NCBI RefSeq assembly: GCF_027214005.1
Contig: NZ_JAPWGY010000001.1
Span: 496,001-560,000 of the forward strand
DNA from: Kiloniella laminariae
GTDB lineage: Bacteria > Pseudomonadota > Alphaproteobacteria > Kiloniellales > Kiloniellaceae
Direction of reading: 5' to 3'
DNA: 64,000 bases
Each line of letters opens with the position of its first letter. Position 1 is the first letter of the stretch. A model generated the notes under the pieces. That model made no database searches. It was not told where the DNA came from and saw only the letters and a list, made by a program, of their open reading frames with translations. Positions 32,669-42,242 of this stretch are shown here, piece by piece. The position numbers were made by a program, and so were the translations under genes.

Positions 32669-33295
32669 ATGCCTGTACTGCTGATCACCGACATCTGGGG
32701 CCGCAGCCCGGAAACGGAAAAACTGGAGCAGAAACTTCGGGGGGTGGACTATGATGTACAGCAGCTTGACTCCTATCAGGGTGAAACAAGGTCCTTTGCC
32801 TGTGAAGCGGATGCCTATGCGGCTTTTATGGCTGACTGCGGTCATGAGGTTTATGCCGCCCTGGTCGAAGAAGCTGTCAGGGAAGTATCGCAACAATCCG
32901 CAACAAAGCTTGTTCTGCTGGGCTTCAGTGCGGGAGCATCGGCGGCCTGGCGCGTGGCAGGGAGCGAGAGCAAGCATCCAATTCATCACCTCGCCGGCTT
33001 TTATCCCGGACAGATCAGAAACAGTCTTGAGCTGAGCCCGTCTTGTCCTGTGACCCTGGTTTTTCCGCGAGTTGAAGAACACTTTTCTGTCGATGCCGTG
33101 ATTGCAGAGCTGGAAAAAAAGCCGGATGTGGTTTGCTTCAAATCGGCGGGTGAACATGGGTTTATGAACCCGCTCTCGCGCAACTATCTCGCCAGCGAGG
33201 CCCGGAAATACCGGGACATTCTCTGTGAAGGGGAAAAGCTGCTGGACGCCAGGGGCTTAAGGTGCGCTGTTGCTGAGTTGGTAGGAGAGAAATAG
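32669..33295 (+). CDS. Alpha/beta-hydrolase, dienelactone-hydrolase-like
   Basis: 208 aa from the ATG at 32669, one base after the Lrp stop. It has a GFSAGA nucleophile elbow (S87) and H163 in GEHGFMNP. Canonical dienelactone hydrolases use Cys at the nucleophile position, so Ser here points to an esterase-like member. An Asp at about 125-145 completes a plausible triad. Role unknown. Co-transcribed with the regulator and divergent from an efflux pump. Confidence 0.78.
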   Translation: MPVLLITDIWGRSPETEKLEQKLRGVDYDVQQLDSYQGETRSFACEADAYAAFMADCGHEVYAALVEEAVREVSQQSATKLVLLGFSAGASAAWRVAGSESKHPIHHLAGFYPGQIRNSLELSPSCPVTLVFPRVEEHFSVDAVIAELEKKPDVVCFKSAGEHGFMNPLSRNYLASEARKYRDILCEGEKLLDARGLRCAVAELVGEK

Positions 33296-33375
33296 GCAAT
33301 CTGTTTGCTGGTCGACCTGTTAATATTCATGGTCTTGAGCCGAGCACTGTTTTTGCCTGTTCGTATTCTAAAATA

Positions 33376-33804
33376 TTATCTATTAACCACATACACACGT
33401 TGAGCGCCCATGTTGCCCACTATAAAGATGGCGATGGTAATGATAAGCACAACTATGCCGAGGTATGTCAGAACGCCAAATATAGAGAGCTGGACAATAC
33501 TGCCGCCAAGTCCATAAACAAAATTTGTTTCTTTGAAATTTTTAAATACTAAATACATTGAAATAAGAACCCCAATAATCATGAGGATAATTCCATTCAG
33601 TATATCGCCATTTTCTTTTAGAGCATCCAGCCGCCATTCATGGCCTATGGATATTAAAATTAATGATGCACCAACAATTACAAATGAAGTCATTGTGAAA
33701 AAGCGATAACCGAACTTTCTATTGCAATGATTATTAAAAGTTAAAAAACTAAAAAAAGCTCCAGCAAGAATAATGATGCCAATGATTATTTTTAACACAA
33801 GCAT
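33376..33804 (-). CDS. Small four-TM membrane protein, AT-rich
   Basis: 142 aa with four hydrophobic segments (about 4-22, 37-53, 68-86 and 105-130) and no recognised family. The gene is much more AT-rich than its neighbours, suggesting acquisition. AAGGA RBS upstream of ATG. Monocistronic. Confidence 0.68.
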   Translation of the reverse strand: MLVLKIIIGIIILAGAFFSFLTFNNHCNRKFGYRFFTMTSFVIVGASLILISIGHEWRLDALKENGDILNGIILMIIGVLISMYLVFKNFKETNFVYGLGGSIVQLSIFGVLTYLGIVVLIITIAIFIVGNMGAQRVYVVNR

Positions 33805-34063
33805 AGTTAAGTCCTTAACTTAATCGAGCAGAAAAATATCCATTTCCCTGACGGATTATACGGGGTTTGAGTTTGGCTCGCATAAGTTGTATAAGTGATT
33901 ATTTTTTGAAGTCAAGCTAGCTTTTTGAAGGGCGAAGAAAATTGATTTGTTTGGGAGAAATAACTTCATTCTTCACATTTTCATCCGTCATGTTTCCATT
34001 GTTAACAAAGATAGTTCCTTTGTCTTGACACATTTTGTAGGAAGAAGAATTGTTTAAATAAAA

Positions 34064-34759
34064 TCAGCATTCGATGAGGGGAAAGAGTTTCTGGAAGCTG
34101 ACTTCGCCTGGCCGTGAGAATTCGACAATACGCTGGCCCTCGACCCGTTTGGCCCAGCCCTTGTGATAAAAATGTTCCAGCAGGGCTGTACCCAGAGATC
34201 CCGCGAGATGGCTGCGGCGGGCGCTCCAGTCGAGGCAGGATTTGCACAGGGGGCGGCGCGACTGGTTGAGCGGGGAGATGTCGATCCCGAGATCGGCGAC
34301 AAAATCCCGTCCCTGATCACTGAGAATCAGCAGATCTTCATCCGCCTGTTCCTGAAGAAAACCCCGGGCTAAAAGGCTGTCATACATTTGCACGCCCAGC
34401 TCGCCGGCAAGATGATTGTAGCAGACACGGGCCTTGCGCAGAGCAGGAGCCCTGGGGCCTGTACGGGTGCGGGTATGGCCTTTTTTTGCTGCCAGCCCCA
34501 TCATGGTTTCAAGCAGTCCGCCGACATCATCGTCAGCCAGAGTGAAATAGCGGTGTCGCCCCTGTTTGCGTTGGCGGATCAGACCGCCGCCCTCAAGCTT
34601 GCCGAGGTGGGCGGAGGTGGTCTGCAGCGTAATCCCGGCCTCTGCCGCCAGTTCACTGGCCGTCAAAGCCTTGCCGCTCATCAGTGCCGTAAGCATGTTA
34701 GCCCGGGCGGGGTCACCGATAAGAGAACCCAAAAGGGTGATGTCTGGTCCTTCTTTCAT
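34064..34759 (-). CDS. ArsR-family winged-helix regulator
   Basis: 231 aa. The ArsR HTH is at residues 9-85 (LIGDPARANMLTALMSGKALTASELAAEAGITLQTTSAHLGKLEGGGLI). A longer C-terminal part has Cys and His residues (CKSCLDWSARRSH), as in the larger ArsR relatives, and could bind a ligand or metal. No canonical RBS. A palindrome lies immediately upstream. No co-regulated gene is obvious. Confidence 0.88.
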   Translation of the reverse strand: MKEGPDITLLGSLIGDPARANMLTALMSGKALTASELAAEAGITLQTTSAHLGKLEGGGLIRQRKQGRHRYFTLADDDVGGLLETMMGLAAKKGHTRTRTGPRAPALRKARVCYNHLAGELGVQMYDSLLARGFLQEQADEDLLILSDQGRDFVADLGIDISPLNQSRRPLCKSCLDWSARRSHLAGSLGTALLEHFYHKGWAKRVEGQRIVEFSRPGEVSFQKLFPLIEC

Positions 34760-34760
34760 G

Positions 34761-34778
34761 CTTCGACAATAGACGAAG
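34761..34778. promoter_or_regulatory. Palindrome abutting the ArsR start codon
   Basis: CTTCGACAATAGACGAAG has complementary ends (CTTCG/CGAAG) and begins 1 bp upstream of the ATG on the minus strand. Candidate autoregulatory operator. Confidence 0.4.
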
Positions 34779-34990
34779 TGTGTTTGGAGCGCAAGAGTGA
34801 CTTTTTGAGGCGCTCTTCATAAAATAACAATCTTTACTGTGGATTATAGAAGAGGTTCAAGCTGTGGTCGAGCAGGGTGGATGCTTGTGAAAAAATTGAC
34901 TGCCCCCACATCATTGTTCTGGCGGTGACAGGACCTTCGAGAGGAAACAGGACCCCGCAAGAGTAAAAATCCTTGATCAGGAGTGTAAAT

Positions 34991-36703
34991 TTGGCAGATT
35001 TGCCCAGGCAGGACGTGAAGGCCTTTGATATTTCAGACCTTGAACAGATTCAGGATCTGTTCGGGGCCCTGAACAAGCATGCGCTGGTTCTGGTCATGAC
35101 GGCTGATCAGCTGATCAGCTATGCCAACCAGAAATACCTAGATCTCAGTGGATATACCGCGAAAGAACTGATCGGGCAGCATGTCAAAATCCTGCGGTCA
35201 GGTTACCATTCCGACGATTATATCGAGGATATCTGGGGAGAGTTGCACCAGGGAAAACCCTGGTCCGGGGTTCTCTGCAGCCTGAACAGGGAGGGAACCC
35301 ATTACTGGGAAGACCTTACAATTACCCCTTTCTGTCGCAAGGCAGATAATTGCAGCTATTTCCTATGTGTCAGCACGGATGTCACGGCGATGAAAAACCG
35401 TGAACAGATCATGGTGGCCTATAATGACACCTTGACCAATATTGCCCTTGGATTGCCGCTCAAGGAAATATTTGACCAGCTTATCCTGCGTATCGAGGCA
35501 ACCTATCCCCATATGAACTGTGGTGTGATGCTGCTGGAAGATGAGTGCTATCTGCGCAGCACAAGCGGGCCCAGTTTGCCACAGTTCTATAACGAGGCGA
35601 CGGACTTCCTTGAAATTGGGGAGTTTGTGGGCTCCTGTGGGGCTGCTGCCTGGGGACAGAAGCTGGTTGTGGTCGAGGATATATACAACCATCCCAACTG
35701 GGAAGAAGTTGTGCCCCTGATGCAGCAAACACCCTTTCGGGCCTGCTGGTCACAGCCGATTATCGGATCAGATCAAAAGACGCTGGGGACCTTTGCCATC
35801 TATTACAAGACGGTCAGACCCCCAGACCGTTCCGAACTGGATCTGATCCTTTCCTGCGCCCAGATATGTCGTGTGGCGATAGAAAGTCATGTTGCGCGGC
35901 AGGAGCTGATCGAACAGCGCAATCATGCTGAAGCTGCCAATCTGGCCAAGGGAGAGTTTCTGGCCAACATGAGCCATGAATTGCGCACACCCCTGAATGC
36001 TATTCTGGGGTTCTCGGGGATTTTGCAAAAAGAGCTGTTCGGCCCGATCGATAACAAACGTTATAAGGGCTATATTGATGATATCGAGGGTTCAGCGAGC
36101 TTTCTGCTCACTATGATCAACGATATTCTCGATATTTCTGTGATTGAAACCGGGAAGCTCTTCCCTTTGCCAAGGGTCCTTTCCGTTATAGAGATCCTCA
36201 AAAGCTGTGAACGTCTAGTGCGCAACCGGGCAGAAGAAGCCAGACTGTCACTTTCTATCCGGCTCCCGGAAGAGGAATGTTATATTCGTGCAGATGACCG
36301 TCATGTGAAACAGATCCTGGTCAATCTTCTGGTCAATTCGATCAAGTTTACCCCTGGAAAAGGGCAGGTTTCCCTCACGGTAAAGCCGCTAGATCAAGCC
36401 GAAGGAAACATGGTGGATGCCGACAATCCCTCTTCTGATGGGGGGGCTATCAGGTCGTTTATAAGTTTTATCGTCGAGGATACCGGGGTCGGGATAGAGG
36501 AGAAAGACCTGTCCAAGGTGCTAGAGCCGTTTTATCAGGTTCAAGGGAGCATGACCCGCAATCACAGTGGTGTTGGCCTGGGATTGGCCCTGGCCTTGAA
36601 ATTGGCGCGTGCCCAGGGGGGCGATCTGACAATCAAAAGCAAGGTGGGGGAGGGAACCAGAGTGACAGTGAACCTGCCCAGAGCGGATCGTCCGCGTTCG
36701 TGA
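34991..36703 (+). CDS. Cytosolic PAS-GAF histidine kinase
   Basis: 570 aa from TTG 34991, chosen because AGGAG lies 7 nt upstream (an in-frame TTG at 34973 has none). Order: PAS (about 22-130), GAF (about 145-300), HisKA with phospho-acceptor H329 ([18 protein letters not shown]) and HATPase_c with N box ([15 protein letters not shown]), G1 ([10 protein letters not shown]) and G2 ([10 protein letters not shown]). No TM helices, so it senses an internal cue. The ELFGPI...RYKGYIDDI linker is of the alphaproteobacterial PleC-like type. No response regulator nearby. Confidence 0.93.
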   Translation: MADLPRQDVKAFDISDLEQIQDLFGALNKHALVLVMTADQLISYANQKYLDLSGYTAKELIGQHVKILRSGYHSDDYIEDIWGELHQGKPWSGVLCSLNREGTHYWEDLTITPFCRKADNCSYFLCVSTDVTAMKNREQIMVAYNDTLTNIALGLPLKEIFDQLILRIEATYPHMNCGVMLLEDECYLRSTSGPSLPQFYNEATDFLEIGEFVGSCGAAAWGQKLVVVEDIYNHPNWEEVVPLMQQTPFRACWSQPIIGSDQKTLGTFAIYYKTVRPPDRSELDLILSCAQICRVAIESHVARQELIEQRNHAEAANLAKGEFLANMSHELRTPLNAILGFSGILQKELFGPIDNKRYKGYIDDIEGSASFLLTMINDILDISVIETGKLFPLPRVLSVIEILKSCERLVRNRAEEARLSLSIRLPEEECYIRADDRHVKQILVNLLVNSIKFTPGKGQVSLTVKPLDQAEGNMVDADNPSSDGGAIRSFISFIVEDTGVGIEEKDLSKVLEPFYQVQGSMTRNHSGVGLGLALALKLARAQGGDLTIKSKVGEGTRVTVNLPRADRPRS

Positions 36704-36829
36704 CTTCTTGCTTTCCGAAGCGGGCCGGAATCAGGTCCCTGAGAAGACACTGGACATGTGTCCTCTCTCTGCCCTAAATAGCCGATGTTTCGAATCGGAT
36801 AATCAGTTTAACCGGGGGTTCCTTTATCC

Positions 36830-37963
36830 ATGCTGTCCATGTCATTTACCCGGCTGCACTGTCGCAAGCTGTTGGTGTCTTTGGGCTTTGCCGGGATCGG
36901 GATGTGGAATTCTAACCTTGCCCTGTCCCAAACTGCTGCTCAGGAAACAACTGATACGCCGCAGGAGCAACCTGTCGTTATTGAAACACCAACCCTGGAA
37001 CAGCAGGCCCGGGGCCGGATTTTTGATAAAAAACGGGACCAGATTATTACCCTGGTGATCGAAAATGATTCTCTTGGCGCCGCGGGGACAGATAAAAATT
37101 ATACCAGCGGGGTCCGGCTGGGCTATCTGGATCTGAACGCAGATTTACCCGAAGTGGCCTATGCGCTGGATGAAGTGATTCCGACCTTCGGGATCAATGA
37201 CACATCCAGCGTGTTCTATTCCGTTGGTCAGAATCTCTATTCTCCCGAGAACATCCGCCAGCGGGAGCAGGACCCGGATGACCGTCCCTGGGCGGCCCAC
37301 CTTTACGGGTCCATGGGGCTTGTGACGATTACAGGCAATCACGTCGATGAGGTTGAAGCGTCTGTCGGGATCGTTGGGCCAGCTGCGCTTGGGGAACAGG
37401 CACAGAAGTTTGTCCATACCCACGTAACGCCAGACAGTCCAACCCCGCGTGGCTGGTCGAACCAGCTCAATCACGAACCGACACTTTCGCTTGGCTGGCA
37501 GCGCCGTTATCCCAAGGCTCTCTCTGTCGAGGGGGCGGGTATGTCTCTGGCGGCTTCGCCATACTACGGTGCCATGCTGGGAAATGTTCACACCTTTGCC
37601 GATGTCGGCGTGACCTTCAGGCTGGCCCCGGTCAAGGACCAGTGGCAGGACAACCCGGTGAGGGTGCGTCCAGGGCTTCCGGGGACAGGAGCATTCGAGG
37701 TTCCTGAAGATGGCTGGAGCTGGTATCTCTTCGCGGGGGCAGAGGGACGGGCCGTTGCCCAGAACATTTTCCTCGACGGCAACACTTTCAGTGATTCCCA
37801 CAGTGTAGACAAAAAGGTCTTTGTCGCAGATCTCAATGCCGGGCTGGCGATGACCTATGAACAGTACCGGATCAGCTATACCATGATTTACCGGACCAAG
37901 GAGTTCGAGGGGCAGGACGATCCGGGTGTCTTCGGCGCTGTCAGTTTTGGTTATCAGTTCTAG
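36830..37963 (+). CDS. LpxR-like outer-membrane lipid A 3'-O-deacylase family protein
   Basis: 377 aa. Signal peptide (to about LALSQ), a Gln/Pro/Thr-rich linker, then a beta-barrel with the LpxR-type opening IENDSLGAAGTDKNYTSGVRLGY (Asn-Asp pair and Thr/Ser). A NQLNHEP segment and alternating beta strands lead to a C-terminal aromatic (FGYQF), typical of outer-membrane barrels. It would remove acyl chains from lipid A. Activity inferred. Monocistronic, with a hairpin after the stop. Confidence 0.85.
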   Translation: MLSMSFTRLHCRKLLVSLGFAGIGMWNSNLALSQTAAQETTDTPQEQPVVIETPTLEQQARGRIFDKKRDQIITLVIENDSLGAAGTDKNYTSGVRLGYLDLNADLPEVAYALDEVIPTFGINDTSSVFYSVGQNLYSPENIRQREQDPDDRPWAAHLYGSMGLVTITGNHVDEVEASVGIVGPAALGEQAQKFVHTHVTPDSPTPRGWSNQLNHEPTLSLGWQRRYPKALSVEGAGMSLAASPYYGAMLGNVHTFADVGVTFRLAPVKDQWQDNPVRVRPGLPGTGAFEVPEDGWSWYLFAGAEGRAVAQNIFLDGNTFSDSHSVDKKVFVADLNAGLAMTYEQYRISYTMIYRTKEFEGQDDPGVFGAVSFGYQF

Positions 37964-37993
37964 GTTCTCTCAGGCCAGTAAAACGGAGAGAAC
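37964..37993 (+). terminator. Hairpin after the LpxR-like gene
   Basis: GTTCTCTC and GAGAGAAC pair around a 14-base loop, followed by only three T residues. Weak intrinsic terminator. Confidence 0.45.
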
Positions 37994-38048
37994 TTTCAGA
38001 GGCGATATAGTTGATATACTGTGTCTTTGTCTTTGAGGAGAATTATTG

Positions 38049-38453
38049 ATGTCCACTGTTCTGCCACCGAAAAATCCCGAAAACGATCCCCGCATCAAGG
38101 CGGTGTTCGATGATATCAGGACAACCCGCAAGACGGATTTTATCAATAACATCTGGCGCTATCTGGCTTTTGATGCCGATCTGCTGGAACGCACCTGGGC
38201 AGAGGTCAAGGCGGTGATGGCTACGCCATCAGCGCTTGATCCCCAGACAAAGGAAATGCTGTATCTTGCCGTATCGATCATCAATAACTGTGCGTACTGC
38301 GTACACTCGCATACGGCAGGAGCCAAGGCCAAAGGGATGACGCAGGCCCAACATGCCGAGTTGCTCAAAATTGTGGCGCTGGCCTCGAAAACCAATCAGC
38401 TGGCTGTTGCTCTACAGGTTCCGACGGATCCGGAATTTCTGCTCGAAGAATAA
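38049..38453 (+). CDS. Carboxymuconolactone decarboxylase/AhpD-like protein
   Basis: 134 aa, all-helical, with the AhpD-type redox motif CAYCVHSHT. These are the two Cys and distal His of alkylhydroperoxidase-like members. Start ATG 38049, GAGGAG 8 nt upstream. Probably a peroxidase-type or disulfide-exchange protein. No partner reductase adjacent. Confidence 0.88.
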   Translation: MSTVLPPKNPENDPRIKAVFDDIRTTRKTDFINNIWRYLAFDADLLERTWAEVKAVMATPSALDPQTKEMLYLAVSIINNCAYCVHSHTAGAKAKGMTQAQHAELLKIVALASKTNQLAVALQVPTDPEFLLEE

Positions 38454-38691
38454 ATCTGCTTCTTTTTCCGCAATCCCGCCCTATATAGCAAAGAGCGTGT
38501 AGCGTCGGGGTTTTTCGGCTATACTACCGGTCTGAAATTTGTCCCTGCAATGGCAGGTGGTTCCTTTTTACTCGTCCTGGACTGAATTTTATATCGCTGA
38601 AGTGTTCGTCGGACGAGCCCGTCGTTTTAAGAGTGTCACAATCGAAAACCATGTCCTGATAAAGTGCAGGGCGGAAAACAGGTGAGAAGTC

Positions 38692-39693
38692 ATGGCTTAT
38701 GTAATCGTTGCCCAGACAAAGGGTGGACCCGAGGTATTGCAAAGGGTGGAGCTGGATCTGCCCGAGATGTCAAACCTTGGTGCGGATGAGGTGTTGGTAC
38801 GCCACACGGCGGTTGGCGTGAATTTTATCGACTGTTATTTCCGCAGCGGACTTTATCCCTGGGATAAGGAGAAGGATCTGGTTCTCGGCAGTGAGGCTGC
38901 TGGCGAGATTATCGCTGTGGGCCCTTCCAGTGATGGACAGGGCAGCGGGTTTGCTGTGGGGGATCGTGTGGCCTATACCATCCCCAATGGCGCCTATGCT
39001 TCGCACCGGGTCATGACGACAAAACATCTGGTCAAATTGCCAGATGGCATCGCAGACGAGGTCGCTGCGGCTTCCATGCTCAAGGGTTTAACTGCCCATT
39101 ATCTTTTACACAAAAGTTTCGAGGTCAAGCCCGGCCAGACGGTGCTGTTTCACGCTGCAGCTGGCGGCGTCGGACTGATTGCCGGGCAGTGGTTAAAGCA
39201 TAAAGGCGTGATTGCAATCGGCACAGCAGGCGGGGCAGAAAAATGTGCGCTGGCGGCAAAGAACGGCTATGACCACGTGATTGACTATACCAGCGAGGAT
39301 TTTGTCGCGCGGGTGAAGGAAATTACCGGCGGGGCCGGGGTTGATGTTGTTTACGACAGTGTGGGCAAGGATACCTATCCGGGGTCTCTGCAGTGTCTCA
39401 AGACCTTTGGCACACTGGTCAGTTTTGGCCAGTCATCCGGGCCGGCACTGGATTTCAAGCTCTCGGATATTGCAGCCGGGTCTTATAGTGTTACCCGGCC
39501 TGTGCTGTTCCACTTTACCAACTCGGAAGGGTATCTGGAAGCTGCTGCGGCTGAACTTTTTGCCATGCTTGAAAGTGGAAAAATTAAAGTCGTGATCAAC
39601 CAGAGTTTCCAGCTGGATCAGGTTGCTGATGCCCATCGTGCTCTTGAGGGACGCAAAACGACAGGCTCGACTGTGCTCACTTTGGCGATGTGA
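38692..39693 (+). CDS. NADPH:quinone oxidoreductase, zinc-independent MDR family
   Basis: 333 aa. GroES-like N-terminal half with VGVNFIDCYFRSGLYP and a Rossmann half with AAAGGVGLIAGQW (NADPH binding). No structural or catalytic zinc cysteines, matching QorA-type quinone reductases. Reduces quinones or other activated carbonyls with NADPH. RBS AGGTGAGAAG. Monocistronic. Confidence 0.92.
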   Translation: MAYVIVAQTKGGPEVLQRVELDLPEMSNLGADEVLVRHTAVGVNFIDCYFRSGLYPWDKEKDLVLGSEAAGEIIAVGPSSDGQGSGFAVGDRVAYTIPNGAYASHRVMTTKHLVKLPDGIADEVAAASMLKGLTAHYLLHKSFEVKPGQTVLFHAAAGGVGLIAGQWLKHKGVIAIGTAGGAEKCALAAKNGYDHVIDYTSEDFVARVKEITGGAGVDVVYDSVGKDTYPGSLQCLKTFGTLVSFGQSSGPALDFKLSDIAAGSYSVTRPVLFHFTNSEGYLEAAAAELFAMLESGKIKVVINQSFQLDQVADAHRALEGRKTTGSTVLTLAM

Positions 39694-39870
39694 TCTCCGG
39701 CATCAGGTTTTGTCGATGATCTGAGGGCCCAGTGGGATGTCTTGTCAGTTCGCTCTTTACTTTGAGAGCTGAACAATGCTTGACTGTGTTCTGAATTTTT
39801 TACACTGACTTTGTTGCTGCACCGGTAAGAACAGACCGGTGGCTGGCGTGAGATTTTAAGGAGATGTCTG

Positions 39871-41298
39871 TTGCTGGATAAACGTAATTTTTACATCAAC
39901 GGTGCCTGGGTCGCCCCGGCAAAACCCCGTGATCTTGAAGTAATCAACCCGGCAACCGAGGAAATCTGTGCCGTGATTTCCCTTGGTGATCAGGCCGACA
40001 CTGATGCGGCCGTTGCCGCGGCACGGGCGGCTTTTGACCCCTGGTCAATGACTTCTAAAAAAGAGCGTCTGGATATGATCCGGGCGCTGCTGGAAGAATA
40101 CAAGCGCCGCAATGATGACATGGCCGAAGCCATTTCATTGGAAATGGGTGCACCGATTGACATGGCAACCAGTGCGCAGGCGGGCTCAGGCAGCTGGCAT
40201 ATCGAAGGTTTTATCGAGGCTTTCGAAAAGATGACACTGGAAAGCAGACTGGCCAATGATGAGTTGATCGTCCGCGAACCCATTGGTGTTTGCGGACTGA
40301 TCACCCCGTGGAACTGGCCGATGAACCAGGTGACGCTCAAGGCGGTTCCGGCAATGGCAGTGGGCTGTACCGTCGTGCTGAAACCCTCCGAGGTTGCACC
40401 GCTTTCCTCCATCGTCTTTACCGAAATGGTTCACGCTGTCGGCTTCCCGGCCGGAGTGTTCAACATGGTCAATGGCGACGGGGTCGGTGTTGGTACCCAG
40501 CTTTCCTCGCATCCAGATGTGGACATGCTGTCCTTTACCGGATCTACCCGTGCAGGGGCTTTGATCACCAAAGCCGCCGCCGACACAGTCAAGCGTGTGA
40601 CGCTGGAACTGGGAGGCAAGGGAGCAAACATCGTTTTTGCCGATGCGGATGACAAGGCGATTGAACGCGGTGTCAAACAGTGCTTTGGCAATACCGGACA
40701 ATCCTGTAACGCGCCGACCCGGATGCTGGTCGAGCGGTCGATCTATGACAAGGCAGTGAAAGTCGCAGCCGAGACAGCTGAAAAAGTACGGGTTGGTGAT
40801 CCGAAAGAACACGGCAACCATCTCGGTCCGGTGGTGAGTGATGTTCAGTTTGGCAAGATCCAGGACCTGATCCAGGTCGGTATCGACGAAGGTGCCCGCC
40901 TGATTGCAGGGGGCACGGGGCGTCCCGAGGGACTGAACCGGGGCTACTTTATCCGCCCGACCGTTTTTGCCGACGTCAACAACGACATGCGCATTGCCCG
41001 CGAAGAGGTTTTTGGTCCGGTGCTGACCATGATCCCCTTTGACAGCGAGGAAGAAGCCATCCGCATTGCCAACGACACCGTTTATGGTCTGACCAATTAC
41101 ATCCAGACCCAGGACAAGGAAAAAGCCAAGCGTGTTGCCCGGCGCATGCGCAGCGGTATGGTGCGGATCAACGGTGTTGATTCAGCTGCTGCGGCACCGT
41201 TCGGGGGCTATAAACAGTCCGGTAATGGTCGCGAAGGCGGGATCTGGGGGCTGGAAGATTTCCTTGAAATCAAACATGTCACCCAGTGGAAAGACTAA
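39871..41298 (+). CDS. NAD(P)-dependent aldehyde dehydrogenase
   Basis: 475 aa from a TTG start supported by AAGGAG 7 nt upstream. Contains PWNWPM (cofactor site), FTGSTRAG, catalytic base in ELGGKGAN and nucleophile Cys in GNTGQSCNAPTRM. C-terminal PFGGYKQSGNGREGG. It fits the betaine/aromatic aldehyde dehydrogenase-like branch. Substrate unknown. Followed by two hairpins. Confidence 0.95.
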   Translation: MLDKRNFYINGAWVAPAKPRDLEVINPATEEICAVISLGDQADTDAAVAAARAAFDPWSMTSKKERLDMIRALLEEYKRRNDDMAEAISLEMGAPIDMATSAQAGSGSWHIEGFIEAFEKMTLESRLANDELIVREPIGVCGLITPWNWPMNQVTLKAVPAMAVGCTVVLKPSEVAPLSSIVFTEMVHAVGFPAGVFNMVNGDGVGVGTQLSSHPDVDMLSFTGSTRAGALITKAAADTVKRVTLELGGKGANIVFADADDKAIERGVKQCFGNTGQSCNAPTRMLVERSIYDKAVKVAAETAEKVRVGDPKEHGNHLGPVVSDVQFGKIQDLIQVGIDEGARLIAGGTGRPEGLNRGYFIRPTVFADVNNDMRIAREEVFGPVLTMIPFDSEEEAIRIANDTVYGLTNYIQTQDKEKAKRVARRMRSGMVRINGVDSAAAAPFGGYKQSGNGREGGIWGLEDFLEIKHVTQWKD

Positions 41299-41301
41299 AA
41301 A

Positions 41302-41325
41302 TTCAGCCTGACCTGTCAGGCTGAA
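41302..41325 (+). terminator. Hairpin directly after aldehyde dehydrogenase
   Basis: TTCAGCCTGA-CCTG-TCAGGCTGAA, perfect 10-bp arms, with no T-tract. A first member of a double-hairpin end. Confidence 0.5.
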
Positions 41326-41334
41326 GCAAAACAA

Positions 41335-41374
41335 GAACACCCCGGCGGATCACAATTCGCCGGGGTGTTCTTTT
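41335..41374. terminator. Strong intrinsic terminator between convergent genes
   Basis: GAACACCCCGGCG pairs with CGCCGGGGTGTTC around a 10-base loop, followed by TTTT. It terminates the aldehyde dehydrogenase gene and probably also the convergent minus-strand operon. Confidence 0.9.
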
Positions 41375-42149
41375 ATGACTTGTGGGTGAAGATCCGGTCC
41401 TTGCGTTTGGGGCGTGCTGTTATATTCATCAGCTGCAGGGCGTGCCAGGCGAGGACCTGATTGCTGGTCAGTACGGGTTTGTTGAGCCGGGCTTCCAGTT
41501 CTTCGACAACCTCGGCAGCACGAAGTGCGGTGCAGGAGATGAACAGCAGATCAGCCTGTGAATCACAGCTGATTTCTGCCGCCCGGATCAGGGCATCGGT
41601 CGGGACCATCGCGACATCGATATCATCGTCCATGCCAAAGCCGGTGACGTTGAGGACCTCGAAACCCTGATCAGAAAACCAGTCAGCCAGAGCGTGATTG
41701 ATTTCATCAGGATAGGGGGTGAGGATCGAGATCCTTTTGCCGCCAAGAGTATCAATGGCGGCCTTGGCAGCGGACAGGGGCGTGGTGACGGGGATGCCGG
41801 GCCAGGCCTGACGGATCAGGGTGGTGATGCGTTCCACGCCAATGGCAACCGAGCCGGAGGTGCAGGCATAGATCATGGCATCGACGCCGCGCCCGGGCAT
41901 GATCCCTGAGGCCGCGCGGGTGACGTCTTCGGCCATGGTCCGCAGATTTTCGAGTGTCAGCGGATTGGCGTTGAGCACACGGTTGGTAAAGGCGACCAGG
42001 CCTTTGGGCAGCAGACCCGGCAGTTCTCTTTCCAGGGTGAAATCTGTCCCGAGCATGAGAACGCCGAGACTGCCCAGTGGCGCGCGGTCCTCGAGTTCGA
42101 AATCCTGGGGCAGAATGCTGAAGAGAGGCTGGGGGTCTGATGGGCTCAT
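41373..42149 (-). CDS. Asp/Glu racemase / maleate isomerase family protein (EutA-like)
   Basis: 258 aa. Two catalytic cysteines in the expected halves, YACTSGS (about 96) and FISCTALR (about 205), as in maleate cis-trans isomerases, arylmalonate decarboxylases and ectoine-utilisation EutA. Last gene of the minus-strand module, 93 bp after the M24 hydrolase. Likely isomerase or racemase of a small acid in the same pathway. Reaction unproven. Confidence 0.82.
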   Translation of the reverse strand: MSPSDPQPLFSILPQDFELEDRAPLGSLGVLMLGTDFTLERELPGLLPKGLVAFTNRVLNANPLTLENLRTMAEDVTRAASGIMPGRGVDAMIYACTSGSVAIGVERITTLIRQAWPGIPVTTPLSAAKAAIDTLGGKRISILTPYPDEINHALADWFSDQGFEVLNVTGFGMDDDIDVAMVPTDALIRAAEISCDSQADLLFISCTALRAAEVVEELEARLNKPVLTSNQVLAWHALQLMNITARPKRKDRIFTHKS

Positions 42150-42242
42150 GGTCGGTACCTGATCAAATTAAAGGGGCCTGTACTTCTGGTCTGATCTTTT
42201 TGATGTCTCGGTCTGGTTCAAAGTCAGGATAGCTGTAAGGGG